Source: Methanospirillum lacunae (GTDB lineage: Archaea > Halobacteriota > Methanomicrobia > Methanomicrobiales > Methanospirillaceae). From it: 64,000 bases of DNA. Position numbers and translations under genes: made by a program. Each line of letters begins with the position of its first letter. Positions within the stretch are counted from its first letter, which is position 1. The notes under the pieces were generated by a model. It had not been told where the DNA came from. It did not search any database and saw nothing but the letters and a program-made list of their open reading frames with translations. The DNA is taken from assembly GCF_046195335.1 (NCBI RefSeq), contig NZ_CP176093.1; one strand, given 5' to 3'. Of the stretch, positions 1 through 7,716 are shown in pieces.

Positions 1-3
1 TCA

Positions 4-474
4 ATGCGGGAGAATTATCGGTATATTCTCACAAGAGTTGTATCAAAAGAGCAAATTGATGCAAAAGATATCTACCTATCAATCTCTGATTCATTTATTT
101 CACTTTTTGGAGAAGTTCAGGCATCATATGCCTGGGTTGCGGTCATGGAGTACTCACAGCCATATACTATTATCAGGTTCAGAAGAGGATATGAACAGAA
201 AGTTGAGACTGCAATGGCTGCCGTTACCAATGTAAAAGGAATAGCAGCAGTTCTGCACCCGCTGAAAACATCAGGTACTATCAAAACAATCAGAGAAGAG
301 ATCTCAAAGGGAGAGAATTCGTACAGATCGTGCAGAGTTAAGTATCATGACGAATGGTTTTCTGTAAGAATTTTACCACAGGGATGGATCGATTTGAAAG
401 AGAAGGGAATTAATCCTAATATACCCCTCTATATAACAGAAGAGGATATCGAGGACCTGCACTATGATGAATAA
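4..474 (+). CDS. rnp2: RNase P protein component 2 (Pop5/Rnp2 family)
   Basis: Protein subunit of archaeal RNase P, which with the catalytic RNA removes 5' leaders from pre-tRNAs. The 156-residue product begins MRENYRYILTRVV and has the Pop5 pattern of a beta-strand opening, a central VQASYAWVAVMEY stretch and IIRFRRGYE, where the family binds P RNA. The C-terminal 40 residues after KYHDEWF are acidic and look like an extension. The start codon lies only 3 bases into the window, so an upstream start or an rnp3 neighbour cannot be excluded. It overlaps psmA by 11 bases, in the usual archaeal order of this superoperon. Confidence 0.85.
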   Translation: MRENYRYILTRVVSKEQIDAKDIYLSISDSFISLFGEVQASYAWVAVMEYSQPYTIIRFRRGYEQKVETAMAAVTNVKGIAAVLHPLKTSGTIKTIREEISKGENSYRSCRVKYHDEWFSVRILPQGWIDLKEKGINPNIPLYITEEDIEDLHYDE

Positions 475-1186
475 TAACCAAGCTGCATATGATCGTGCGA
501 TAACCGTCTTCAGTCCTGACGGACGACTTTATCAAGTTGAATACGCCCGTGAAGCGGTCAAAAGAGGAACCACTGCTGTAGGAATTAAATGCCAAGATGG
601 AGTGGTTCTGATCGTTGACAAACGAATCAACTCCCGCCTTCTTGAAGCAAACTCGATTGAGAAGATCTTCAAGATTGATGAGCACATCGGAGTTGCTTCT
701 TCAGGACTTGTAGGTGATGCACGAGCTCTGGTAGACAGAGCACGAGTCGAGGCACAGATAAACCGTATCTCATATGACGAACCCATTGATGTCGAGACGC
801 TATCAAAGAAACTCGGGGATCATATGCAGACATATACCCAGTTTGGTGGAGCCAGACCATATGGGACAGCTCTATTAATTACGGGTATATCTGATGGTGA
901 GTTCAGACTTTTCGAAACTGACCCCAGCGGCACACTTCTGGAGTACAAAGCAACAGGGATAGGTACCGGAAGACCGGCTGTAATGAAACTCTTTGAAGAA
1001 GAGTATACGTACGAGTGTTCGCTGGATGACGCAATAAAACTCGGACTAAAAGCACTCCATGAAGCTACAGAAGGGAAGTTTGATGTCTCTACTGTAGAAA
1101 TCGGAGTTATTTCACGAAGTGAAGGCATCTTCAGAAAGATGACCCGCGAAGAAGTCGCAACATATATTGATCAGCCCGCCGCGTAA
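464..1186 (+). CDS. psmA: Proteasome subunit alpha
   Basis: Outer-ring subunit of the archaeal 20S proteasome; seven copies form the gated ring through which AAA ATPases such as PAN feed substrates. The 240-residue product has the diagnostic N-terminal signature AYDRAITVFSPDGRLYQVEYA followed by REAVKRGTTAVGIK, and no processed Thr nucleophile, so it is alpha and not beta. The length is normal for the family. Two consecutive ATG codons are possible starts. It begins inside the end of rnp2, implying translational coupling. No psmB is present in the window. Confidence 0.95.
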   Translation: MMNNNQAAYDRAITVFSPDGRLYQVEYAREAVKRGTTAVGIKCQDGVVLIVDKRINSRLLEANSIEKIFKIDEHIGVASSGLVGDARALVDRARVEAQINRISYDEPIDVETLSKKLGDHMQTYTQFGGARPYGTALLITGISDGEFRLFETDPSGTLLEYKATGIGTGRPAVMKLFEEEYTYECSLDDAIKLGLKALHEATEGKFDVSTVEIGVISRSEGIFRKMTREEVATYIDQPAA

Positions 1187-1212
1187 GCGGGGCAACAAGA
1201 GGGGATGAGAGG

Positions 1213-1908
1213 ATGATACCACTAGATCATGCAGTGGTTGCCAGAATTGAAAGCCATGGAGAACGGTTTGAAATTCTGGTAGATCCAGATATCGCAGCAA
1301 AAATCCGCCAGGGAAATCAAATTGAGATAGAGGATGCAGTAGCAGCCCTCTACATATTCGAAAACGCATCGCAGGCAGAGAAAGCATCAGATGAATCTCT
1401 TAAGAAAGCATTCGGAACTACTTCTTTCCAAGAGATTGCTACTAAGATTATAACTAAGGGAGAGATTCACCTTACTGCTGAGCAGCGCAGGGCAATGATA
1501 GCAGAAAAACGCCGGCAAGTGATATTCTTCATAGCGCGAAATGCAATCAACCCACAAACGGGTCATCCACATCCCCCTCAGAGAATTGAAATGGCAATGG
1601 AAGAAGCCAAAGTAAACATCGATCCCTTCCGCAGTCTGGAAGAACTTGTAAAGGACACGATGAAACTGCTTCGACCACTCATACCAATAAAATTCGAGGA
1701 GGTCAAGGTTGCGGTCCATATTCCCGCTGATTATGCACCCCGTGCATATGGTGAAATTCAGTCTTCTGCTTCAATAGAGCAACAAGAATGGCAGAAAGAT
1801 GGTTCGTGGATCTGTGTTGTAACTATCCCAGCAGGAATACAGAACGAATTCTATGATCTCATCAACAAGATTAGTCGTGGAGAAGCAGAGACCAAACTTA
1901 TCAAGTAA
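1213..1908 (+). CDS. SBDS family ribosome maturation protein
   Basis: Archaeal orthologue of the Shwachman-Bodian-Diamond protein, which in eukaryotes works with the GTPase EFL1 to release eIF6 from the 60S subunit. The 231 residues carry the FYSH fold at about 1-85 (PLDHAVVARIESHGERFEILVDP), the middle helical domain containing FIARNAINPQTGHPHPPQRIE, and the C-terminal ferredoxin-like domain (VKVAVHIPADYAPRAYGEI). A purine-rich GGGGATGAGAGG precedes the ATG. Its partner aIF6 is encoded at 44514-45176. In many archaea rrp4, rrp41 and rrp42 follow this gene; here rpl37ae follows after 53 bases. Confidence 0.93.
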   Translation: MIPLDHAVVARIESHGERFEILVDPDIAAKIRQGNQIEIEDAVAALYIFENASQAEKASDESLKKAFGTTSFQEIATKIITKGEIHLTAEQRRAMIAEKRRQVIFFIARNAINPQTGHPHPPQRIEMAMEEAKVNIDPFRSLEELVKDTMKLLRPLIPIKFEEVKVAVHIPADYAPRAYGEIQSSASIEQQEWQKDGSWICVVTIPAGIQNEFYDLINKISRGEAETKLIK

Positions 1909-1961
1909 CTATAAGTGGATTCAGAACATATAACAAAGGACATTCGATAGAGGTATCTTGT

Positions 1962-2249
1962 ATGGGTAGTGTCAAGACAAAGGCCAAAGGAAGGGTTTCC
2001 GGATCAACAGGTCGCTTTGGCCCACGATATGGTAGATTTATCCGCAAACGTGTTCGTGAAATTGAAGTAATCTCAAAAGCTACTCACACATGTCCACGGT
2101 GCGACAATATTTCTGTCCGGAGAGTCGGAACAGGGATCTGGGAATGTAAAAAGTGCCAGTTTAAATATGCTGGTGGCGCATACGTCCCGGTTACTCCAAA
2201 CCTGAAAATTGCACTCCGCGCAATTGAACGTACAGTAAAGGAGGGATAA
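1962..2249 (+). CDS. rpl37ae: 50S ribosomal protein L37Ae
   Basis: Small zinc-binding protein of the large ribosomal subunit. The 95-residue product has a basic N-terminus rich in Gly, Arg and Lys (GRFGPRYGRFIRKR) and a four-cysteine zinc ribbon made of CPRC and CKKC about 18 residues apart. Family length is about 90 residues. It is followed after 7 bases by rpoP, so the pair is almost certainly cotranscribed. Confidence 0.95.
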   Translation: MGSVKTKAKGRVSGSTGRFGPRYGRFIRKRVREIEVISKATHTCPRCDNISVRRVGTGIWECKKCQFKYAGGAYVPVTPNLKIALRAIERTVKEG

Positions 2250-2256
2250 ACCTACC

Positions 2257-2391
2257 ATGCCAGGCTCATATAAATGTGCCCGGTGCAAACAGAAGGTGGA
2301 GATCGATATAAATGTCCGCTGTCCATTTTGTGGGCATCGGATACTCTTCAAAGAACGAGGAGCAGCGATCAAAGAACTGAAAGCCCGATGA
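2257..2391 (+). CDS. rpoP: DNA-directed RNA polymerase subunit P (Rpb12-like)
   Basis: Zinc-ribbon subunit of archaeal RNA polymerase, homologous to eukaryotic Rpb12. The reading frame encodes 44 residues starting MPGSYKCARCKQKVEID and containing CARC and CPFC pairs 16 residues apart, then a basic helix ending KELKAR. The stop TGA overlaps the next start as ATGA, so translation of the Brix-domain gene is probably coupled. Size and position between L37Ae and the Brix gene are standard for archaea. Confidence 0.93.
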   Translation: MPGSYKCARCKQKVEIDINVRCPFCGHRILFKERGAAIKELKAR

Positions 2392-2792
2392 CTCTGGTAA
2401 CCACATCACGCCGTTCAACCACTGAAAGCAGAGGTGTGGCAAAGGATCTCGCATTTGCTTTAGGGGCAAGGTATGTCGCCCGTGGTAAACGAGGTATTCG
2501 GGAATTTTTAGATACGGAATCATCTTTTTTCATCATCTCATATGACGAGAAAGGCCTCATGTTACGTTGGTACTACAACGGTTCTCCTGAACTTGAACGT
2601 AAAATTACTACATATGAATGTAGAACACGTGAAGGAGTGTTAACCAGAGGAATAATAACGTCAGATAAGGGACTATATGAAAGACTAAACCCATTATTTC
2701 CGGTTTTTATTCAGGATGATGAAATTCCAGTTCTTATTATCGATGGCCCACAACGTCGTCAGAGTTTTTTGAAACTGGGAAAGACGGATTAG
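2388..2792 (+). CDS. Brix domain protein (archaeal Imp4/Brx1-like)
   Basis: Single Brix-domain protein of 134 residues, expected to act in rRNA processing and large or small subunit assembly by analogy with eukaryotic Imp4 and Brx1. Typical features are TTSRRSTTESRGVAKDLA near the start, an RGKRGI basic loop, and a C-terminal strand region ending in IIDGPQRRQSF. The ATG at 2388 overlaps the rpoP stop codon (ATGA) and gives the normal archaeal length; the open frame extends upstream but only through rpoP. The next gene pcc1 starts 6 bases after its end. Confidence 0.85.
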   Translation: MTLVTTSRRSTTESRGVAKDLAFALGARYVARGKRGIREFLDTESSFFIISYDEKGLMLRWYYNGSPELERKITTYECRTREGVLTRGIITSDKGLYERLNPLFPVFIQDDEIPVLIIDGPQRRQSFLKLGKTD

Positions 2793-2798
2793 AATATC

Positions 2799-3074
2799 AT
2801 GCATTCTGCATTATTCAGGATAGAGACAGATTCTGCATTAATTATATGCGAATCTGTTGCTCCTGAAGAAGAGGATGAAAAAAATGGACTTCGATCTCAG
2901 GGACAATGCCGGATGATATCTCATGAATGCCTGGAGATATCAATTTCTGCCGCAGACCTTCCTGCACTCCGTGCATCATTAAACTCATGGCTTCGTCTTA
3001 TACAGGTTGCATCCGAGATGATTGATAGCACTCAAATCAGAGCAGGTATAATGATAGAGGGAACCTCATTATGA
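2799..3074 (+). CDS. pcc1: KEOPS complex subunit Pcc1
   Basis: Small dimerising subunit of the KEOPS complex, which helps Kae1 make the universal t6A modification at tRNA position 37. The 91-residue product has the expected alpha/beta layout, with a C-terminal half matching Pcc1 (SAADLPALRASLNSWLRLI). An acidic insertion, EEEDEKNG, sits in the N-terminal half. The stop codon overlaps the pfdB start by 4 bases. Assignment rests on position in the superoperon plus this motif; short length makes it less certain than its neighbours. Confidence 0.8.
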   Translation: MHSALFRIETDSALIICESVAPEEEDEKNGLRSQGQCRMISHECLEISISAADLPALRASLNSWLRLIQVASEMIDSTQIRAGIMIEGTSL

Positions 3075-3433
3075 ATTCAATTCCACCCAAGGTGCAAAAT
3101 CAGATAAATATGCTGCAACAATTGCAGCAACAATTACAGACTGTAGTAAACCAAAAAAACCAGTACGAACTTGCTGCTCAAGAGGCAAGAAGAGCGAAGG
3201 AAGAACTAGGTGATGCTCCTGAGGGGGCCGCAGTTTACATGACAGTTGGAACTATTGTAATTGAAAAACCGCGCGAGCAGGTACTGGAAAAACTGAATGA
3301 GAAAGTGGAAACATTCGAAGTCAGAATCAAGTCCATCGAGCGTCAGGAAAAAGCACTTCAAGAGAAATTTGAAAAACTTCAGGCACAGGTTAGACAGGTC
3401 CTCGACGGGGGAAGCACCCCGGAAGCTGCCTGA
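3071..3433 (+). CDS. pfdB: Prefoldin subunit beta
   Basis: Beta subunit of prefoldin, the jellyfish-shaped ATP-independent chaperone that passes unfolded proteins to the thermosome. The 120 residues form the family's helix-hairpin-helix plan: an N-terminal Gln-rich coiled coil (MLQQLQQQLQTVVNQKNQY), a central beta hairpin (YMTVGTIVIEK) and a C-terminal coiled coil. The alpha subunit lies at 43861-44313 in another operon. This is the last protein gene of the superoperon; tRNA-Leu follows 31 bases after its stop. Confidence 0.92.
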   Translation: MNSIPPKVQNQINMLQQLQQQLQTVVNQKNQYELAAQEARRAKEELGDAPEGAAVYMTVGTIVIEKPREQVLEKLNEKVETFEVRIKSIERQEKALQEKFEKLQAQVRQVLDGGSTPEAA

Positions 3434-3464
3434 CATCCCTGATAATCCTCTATCTCATTATTGC

Positions 3465-3549
3465 GTGGGAGTATCCGAGCCAGGTCAAAGGAGTAGGATT
3501 TAGGGTCCTATCGCGCAGGCGTTCGGGGGTTCGAATCCCTCCTCCCACA
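3465..3549 (+). tRNA. tRNA-Leu (anticodon TAG)
   Basis: Class II tRNA of 85 nt without encoded CCA. Seven acceptor pairs join GTGGGAG (3465-3471) to CTCCCAC (3542-3548), with A as discriminator base. The D arm is TCC...GGA, the anticodon stem TAGGA/TCCTA closes the loop TTTAGGG with anticodon TAG, a long variable arm (about 15 nt) marks it as leucine type, and the T arm carries TTCGAAT between GGGGG and CCCTC. No intron is seen. Confidence 0.93.
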
Positions 3550-3556
3550 TTTTTTC
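3550..3556 (+). terminator. Poly-T terminator after tRNA-Leu
   Basis: A run of T residues (CATTTTTTCCC) directly follows the discriminator base of tRNA-Leu. Archaeal RNA polymerase terminates at oligo-T tracts without needing a hairpin, so this probably ends both the tRNA transcript and read-through from the pfdB operon. Confidence 0.5.
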
Positions 3557-3693
3557 CCGAAATAAAAAATGCCTCATCAAAATAACGGTGATACTACCAT
3601 TATCTTTTTTATCTTGTTTATTGCTCAATTCATTGAATAAAAACAAGATCAATAACTATACTTTTTTATTGTCACATAATATAATAACTGAAA

Positions 3694-3715
3694 GGATATA
3701 TTATGGAAGATATCC
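3694..3715 (+). other. Short inverted repeat upstream of the NosD-type gene
   Basis: GGATAT and ATATCC form a perfect 6-bp inverted repeat with a 10-base spacer, 21 bases before the start codon of the gene at 3737. It could be an operator or a 5'-UTR hairpin, or chance in AT-rich DNA. Confidence 0.25.
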
Positions 3716-3736
3716 ATTCTGGATGGGGGTTAAGTT

Positions 3737-5524
3737 ATGGATTCGGAAAAGGGGAGATGGGGAAATCCCCTAATATTACCAGACTATAAAAGATTACTAC
3801 TCCTTTTTTGGGTAATAATAATTGGAGTTACATCTCTTTCAACAGCAGGGATTCCACCATTGAGTGGCAATATAACAACAGATACTTCACTGGCTGTAAA
3901 AATTGTTGATGTTTCTGCAACAATAGATGTGAGCCAAATCGGTGATATTCCGCTGGGTCAGATACCTGATGAACGAATTTCGATCTCCACATCAGTGGTA
4001 AATACCGAAGCCAATGTGCTATCCGGGCTGCGGATCAAAACATTCCTGGTGAAAGAGGGACGAGAGGATACTATTAGCACCCAGTTGGGAAGCGATTTCA
4101 GGAATGTTGAATTAAAACCTGGGGAGGTGAAAGTTTTCACTAATAACTATATGGTATCAAAAAGCCTCAAACCAGGTAATTACAAGGTGATGATTCGAAT
4201 TGATTCAGATGAAAAAGGGAGTAATTCATTTGTCCAATACATCAGTGATCATCCAGTAAAAATCGGAGCATATGCAGAGGCAGGAGGATCTGTACCAATA
4301 TACTCTCCCAGTACAATTGATAATTCGGGATCATACCTGCTGATGAGGGACATCCAGGTTGGGGATCGGAATGCTGGAATAAAAATTGCCAGTTCAGACG
4401 TGACAATTGATGGAGGAGGACACATAATACAGGGAATTTCCACCGGGTTTACTTCAGCAATATATGCAGACGGAGGTAACACAATTAAAAATATTAATAT
4501 CAGAAACTGTGTGCTTGACGGAGTTGATTTCGGGATCTGGTTTTATCGTATTGAGGGCGGATCCATTGTAAATTGTACATTTAAAAATTGTAAGAATATC
4601 GGCATACGTCTGGATCAATCACGTTCCATGTCAATTTCGGATAATATCCTTGAAAATAATGTAATGGGTATCGGGGCATTCCAGTCAGTGGGTAATAAAA
4701 TCTTTAATAATTACCTGAAAAATCAGTTCAACGCTGCTGCCAACGATGATCAACGTAACTTCTGGAATAGTGAAAAGCAGGCAGGGACCAACATCGCAGG
4801 CGGTAGTAGTAAGGGAGGTAATGTGTGGCTAGATTTAAATGGAACCGGATATTCTGCTTCGAGCCCGGATCAGAACCATGATGGAATTATCGATGTGCCT
4901 TACACAATCAACGCAAATAATATCGATTATTACCCCATATCTATCAATCAGAATGTTACAGCCCAACCATCCGTTACACAAACACCCAATATTTCAGATA
5001 TTCAGACAGAACCTGAGATAAATATATCAAACAATCTCTCTATTTCAACAACAGATATTGCAGATAACCAATCAAATACCCAAAAAGAAGAACCGATAAC
5101 CAATTCTTCCCAACCAAATATAAAAGAAACAGAGAAAAAAGAACCGAATAGTGCATATTTTGCAGAGTTGGTTTTAAGCAATCTGAATGCTACTGATAGT
5201 GTTTGTAGGACATCGGGTCTTCCTGTAACTTGTTTGGTAGAAAACATTGGAGATCTAGGGGCCAAATACTTCTCAGTTCATTACTACCTGTCTGACGACC
5301 AGGTAATTACCGGTACAGATAAAGAACTCGGATACCACATGATTGAAAATCTTAACCCTCACGACAAACGAGAGCTTACTGATACCCTCCAGATACCTGC
5401 TGGAACACCTGCAAAGATGTACTTTATCGGTGCAATAGCGGACCCATCCAATAACATCTACGAAAAGGATAAGATAAACAATACAGTGCTCCTCAACCAC
5501 CGGGTACAGATCAGAGATTGTTAA
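3737..5524 (+). CDS. Exported NosD-type beta-helix protein with CARDB domain
   Basis: Predicted cell-surface protein of 595 residues. A membrane-spanning signal (LLLLFWVIIIGVTSL) lies at about 20-35. Residues 55-175 form a beta-sandwich-like region. Residues about 190-390 are a right-handed parallel beta-helix of the NosD/copper-binding type, with repeated turns such as SGSYLLMRDI, GVDFGIWF and NKIFNNYL, ending in GTGYSASSPDQNHDGIID, a common Ca-loop end in methanogen NosD proteins. A low-complexity Asn/Thr/Glu linker (about 400-475) leads to a C-terminal CARDB domain (VCRTSGLPVTCLVENIGDLGA). No C-terminal anchor is visible. It stands alone between the tRNA and an oppositely oriented FKBP gene. 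Function is unknown; a surface adhesin or polysaccharide-interacting role is inference. Confidence 0.8.
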   Translation: MDSEKGRWGNPLILPDYKRLLLLFWVIIIGVTSLSTAGIPPLSGNITTDTSLAVKIVDVSATIDVSQIGDIPLGQIPDERISISTSVVNTEANVLSGLRIKTFLVKEGREDTISTQLGSDFRNVELKPGEVKVFTNNYMVSKSLKPGNYKVMIRIDSDEKGSNSFVQYISDHPVKIGAYAEAGGSVPIYSPSTIDNSGSYLLMRDIQVGDRNAGIKIASSDVTIDGGGHIIQGISTGFTSAIYADGGNTIKNINIRNCVLDGVDFGIWFYRIEGGSIVNCTFKNCKNIGIRLDQSRSMSISDNILENNVMGIGAFQSVGNKIFNNYLKNQFNAAANDDQRNFWNSEKQAGTNIAGGSSKGGNVWLDLNGTGYSASSPDQNHDGIIDVPYTINANNIDYYPISINQNVTAQPSVTQTPNISDIQTEPEINISNNLSISTTDIADNQSNTQKEEPITNSSQPNIKETEKKEPNSAYFAELVLSNLNATDSVCRTSGLPVTCLVENIGDLGAKYFSVHYYLSDDQVITGTDKELGYHMIENLNPHDKRELTDTLQIPAGTPAKMYFIGAIADPSNNIYEKDKINNTVLLNHRVQIRDC

Positions 5525-5765
5525 ATTGTGACAATTCTCTCCAGAATATACCCGTGTCTATTTTTATCTATCAGTTCTGTATGATACAAGGTTAAAATGA
5601 ATTCAAATTCCTATTTTACACAAAAATGAGCACTAACTAATTCTTTGAGATTTAACATTTTTGTTGAATTCACTATCCTCATCGATGAAACAGTATAACG
5701 ATGACTTTTGAGTGAATGTCGTGAAACGAGATATTACAAACGAGAATAACTGAAATAAAAAAGGG

Positions 5766-6506
5766 TTAGAGGCTGTTCTTCCCAGTTGCTGGCTGCTGAG
5801 AAGAGGAAGACTGACTTTTTCCTGATGCATCAACAGGAACCTGAACTGTCTGGTTTTGTTGTTGCTGAAGGTTCTTTACCATCTCTTCGACTTCTTTTGC
5901 AGGAGTAAGGTTTACCAGAGTGATATCGAAGGTGAGGGTCTGCCCAGCAAGCTGACTATTCAGATCAAAGGTAACATTCGTTGAATTCATTGCGATGATC
6001 TTTGCCGGGAAGTATGCCTGACCATTGAACAGAGTTACTGTGTCACCAATGGTAATATTTCCCTTCTCCTCTTTCGGAATGAAATCAATTGGCATTGATT
6101 TAATCAGGGATGGATCATACTGACCATATGCCTCTTCAGGACTCAGGGTGAACTTTTTGTTCTGACCGGTCTTCATACCCTTAATCTGGTTCTCAAATCC
6201 GACAATAGCAGTACCTTCTCCAATGATAAACTGGAATGGGCCGCGGTCTTTGGAACTGTCAAATACAGATCCATTAGCAAGAGTTCCTGTGTATTCTATC
6301 TCAACAAGGTCTCCATTCTGAACACCTTCTCCAGGAGCTGCAGACTGGACTGCCTGTGATGGCTGTGCTGATTGGGATGCTGTTGCTGGTGATTTTGTTG
6401 CATCTTTGCTGGTACACCCGGCTGCCAGCAGGGCAAGGGCGAGAAGAACGACGCAGACAACTGTGAGATATCTATGTCTGCGGGGAATGATCTGAGATCT
6501 GTCCAT
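5766..6506 (-). CDS. FKBP-type peptidyl-prolyl isomerase lipoprotein
   Basis: Exported lipid-anchored prolyl isomerase of 246 residues. The N-terminus is basic, then hydrophobic, with the lipobox LAAGC (Cys31). A Ser/Ala/Gln linker leads to an FKBP domain starting near residue 60 (GDLVEIEYTGTLANGSVFDSS, then GPFQFIIGEGTAIVGFENQI) and interrupted by the insert-in-flap typical of SlyD-like archaeal FKBPs (EAYGQYDPSLIKSMP). The tail is Gln/Ser rich. It probably assists folding of exported proteins outside the membrane. It is a single gene whose 3' side faces the convergent NosD-type gene. Confidence 0.9.
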   Translation of the reverse strand: MDRSQIIPRRHRYLTVVCVVLLALALLAAGCTSKDATKSPATASQSAQPSQAVQSAAPGEGVQNGDLVEIEYTGTLANGSVFDSSKDRGPFQFIIGEGTAIVGFENQIKGMKTGQNKKFTLSPEEAYGQYDPSLIKSMPIDFIPKEEKGNITIGDTVTLFNGQAYFPAKIIAMNSTNVTFDLNSQLAGQTLTFDITLVNLTPAKEVEEMVKNLQQQQNQTVQVPVDASGKSQSSSSQQPATGKNSL

Positions 6507-6573
6507 ACTCAGCTATAGCACAGGTTTGGTCAAATAGTATTCCCTCCTAGTCATTCAGATCTTCCTCCCTGAA

Positions 6574-7716
6574 TCAGCCATCTGAATAATTATCGAATGA
6601 ACCGGGCAAACTAGTGGGATCTCTGCCGGGATCAAGAAGCAGTTCAGCAGGAAGCCCCACCAGTGCGACTGCTGCAAGAGCGCCGATTATACCCTCGCCA
6701 CCAGATAACATAACCGAAAAAGATTCAGCTATACTTTTGGCAGTTGAATAGGACACTACCTCACGCCGGGCGGTAAGACCGAATAACCTTAATTTATCAT
6801 TGATCTTAAGCCCGGACCGGATCGCTACACCCCAGGAAGGGGAGACACTCTCATCGCTTACAAACCTGATAGTTTCAGAGAGAATCTGTTCGACCATGCC
6901 TGAATCAACAGCCAGTTCAATGGCACTGCATGAATTGCCTGCTGTTTTTCTGCGAACATCAGGAAATAGCATCATTACATGGTGAGTTATTGGAAACACT
7001 CCGGAGAACCCGCCAAGATGTTGCAGGAGGGCAATTGCCAGTGCAAATGTTGCACCACCACCCTGGGAATCTGTGTCATCAATTCCAATAGTCAGATGTG
7101 ATAGTGCCTTTGTGCGAATAATTCCTTTAGTACATGAACCATCCTTACTTGTTTCCACGCCGAGAACACCCCGGGCAAGACCCATCATACCTGATAGAGA
7201 GAATGCAGGACCACCTACTGATTTTATTCGTTGGATGACCTGATCATTTTCCAGATACACACCAGTCACTGCCACTGCTGAGTGAGGATAGAGTCCAACT
7301 GTGGCTTCATTCTCTCCAAGATGGATAAACTCACGAAGAAGAGTACCGTCTCTGACTATAGAGATCCGGTTTTTGCTACCAAGTTCATGATGATAACCAC
7401 AGAAACCTGCACATGCACTGCTCATACATTCATGTACGATCTCAACGAGATCTCCATCAACTGAGGTAAAAATTCGTTTGCATGCACTTTTTGGAAGGGC
7501 GCTCGTTGCTGCATACTGGGCGGGAGTCCGACCTCTTGGAGGTTGGAGGACGACAACACACCCTTCTTCACTCAGACGAAGAACCCAGTCCTGCACGGTA
7601 CTGCGTGGAACCCCAGTCTCCTGCTGAATCTCCTGAACAGTAAAAAACCCTTTTTCAAGGGTCAGCCTACGCATGAGCTGGAGATACGTCCGACGTCGCT
7701 CAATTACCCCCTGCAT
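6574..7716 (-). CDS. HTH protein fused to a TiaS-like ATP-dependent domain
   Basis: 380 residues with an unusual domain pairing. Residues 1-70 form a winged helix (LTLEKGFFTVQEIQQETG, then GVPRSTVQDWVLRLSEEG). A middle segment holds four Cys and two His (HECMSSACAGFCGYHH) that could bind metal. The C-terminal half carries the nucleotide-binding signature LTIGIDDTDSQGGGATFALA and a later FPDVRRKTAGNSC, matching the layout of TiaS, the agmatinylcytidine synthase of tRNA-Ile2. Related proteins may be those catalogued as methanogen-specific markers, but I am not sure of that. ATG 7716 was chosen because AGGGATATGG precedes it; a GTG at 7743 is also possible. It overlaps the hom stop and forms an operon with the ACT protein and hom, hinting at control of amino acid synthesis or a tRNA-linked role. 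The substrate is unknown. Confidence 0.65.
   Translation of the reverse strand: MQGVIERRRTYLQLMRRLTLEKGFFTVQEIQQETGVPRSTVQDWVLRLSEEGCVVVLQPPRGRTPAQYAATSALPKSACKRIFTSVDGDLVEIVHECMSSACAGFCGYHHELGSKNRISIVRDGTLLREFIHLGENEATVGLYPHSAVAVTGVYLENDQVIQRIKSVGGPAFSLSGMMGLARGVLGVETSKDGSCTKGIIRTKALSHLTIGIDDTDSQGGGATFALAIALLQHLGGFSGVFPITHHVMMLFPDVRRKTAGNSCSAIELAVDSGMVEQILSETIRFVSDESVSPSWGVAIRSGLKINDKLRLFGLTARREVVSYSTAKSIAESFSVMLSGGEGIIGALAAVALVGLPAELLLDPGRDPTSLPGSFDNYSDG

Noticed and set aside
3588..3773. 61-residue frame between tRNA-Leu and the NosD-type gene
   Set aside because: AT-rich, overlaps the start of the real gene and begins inside a likely promoter.
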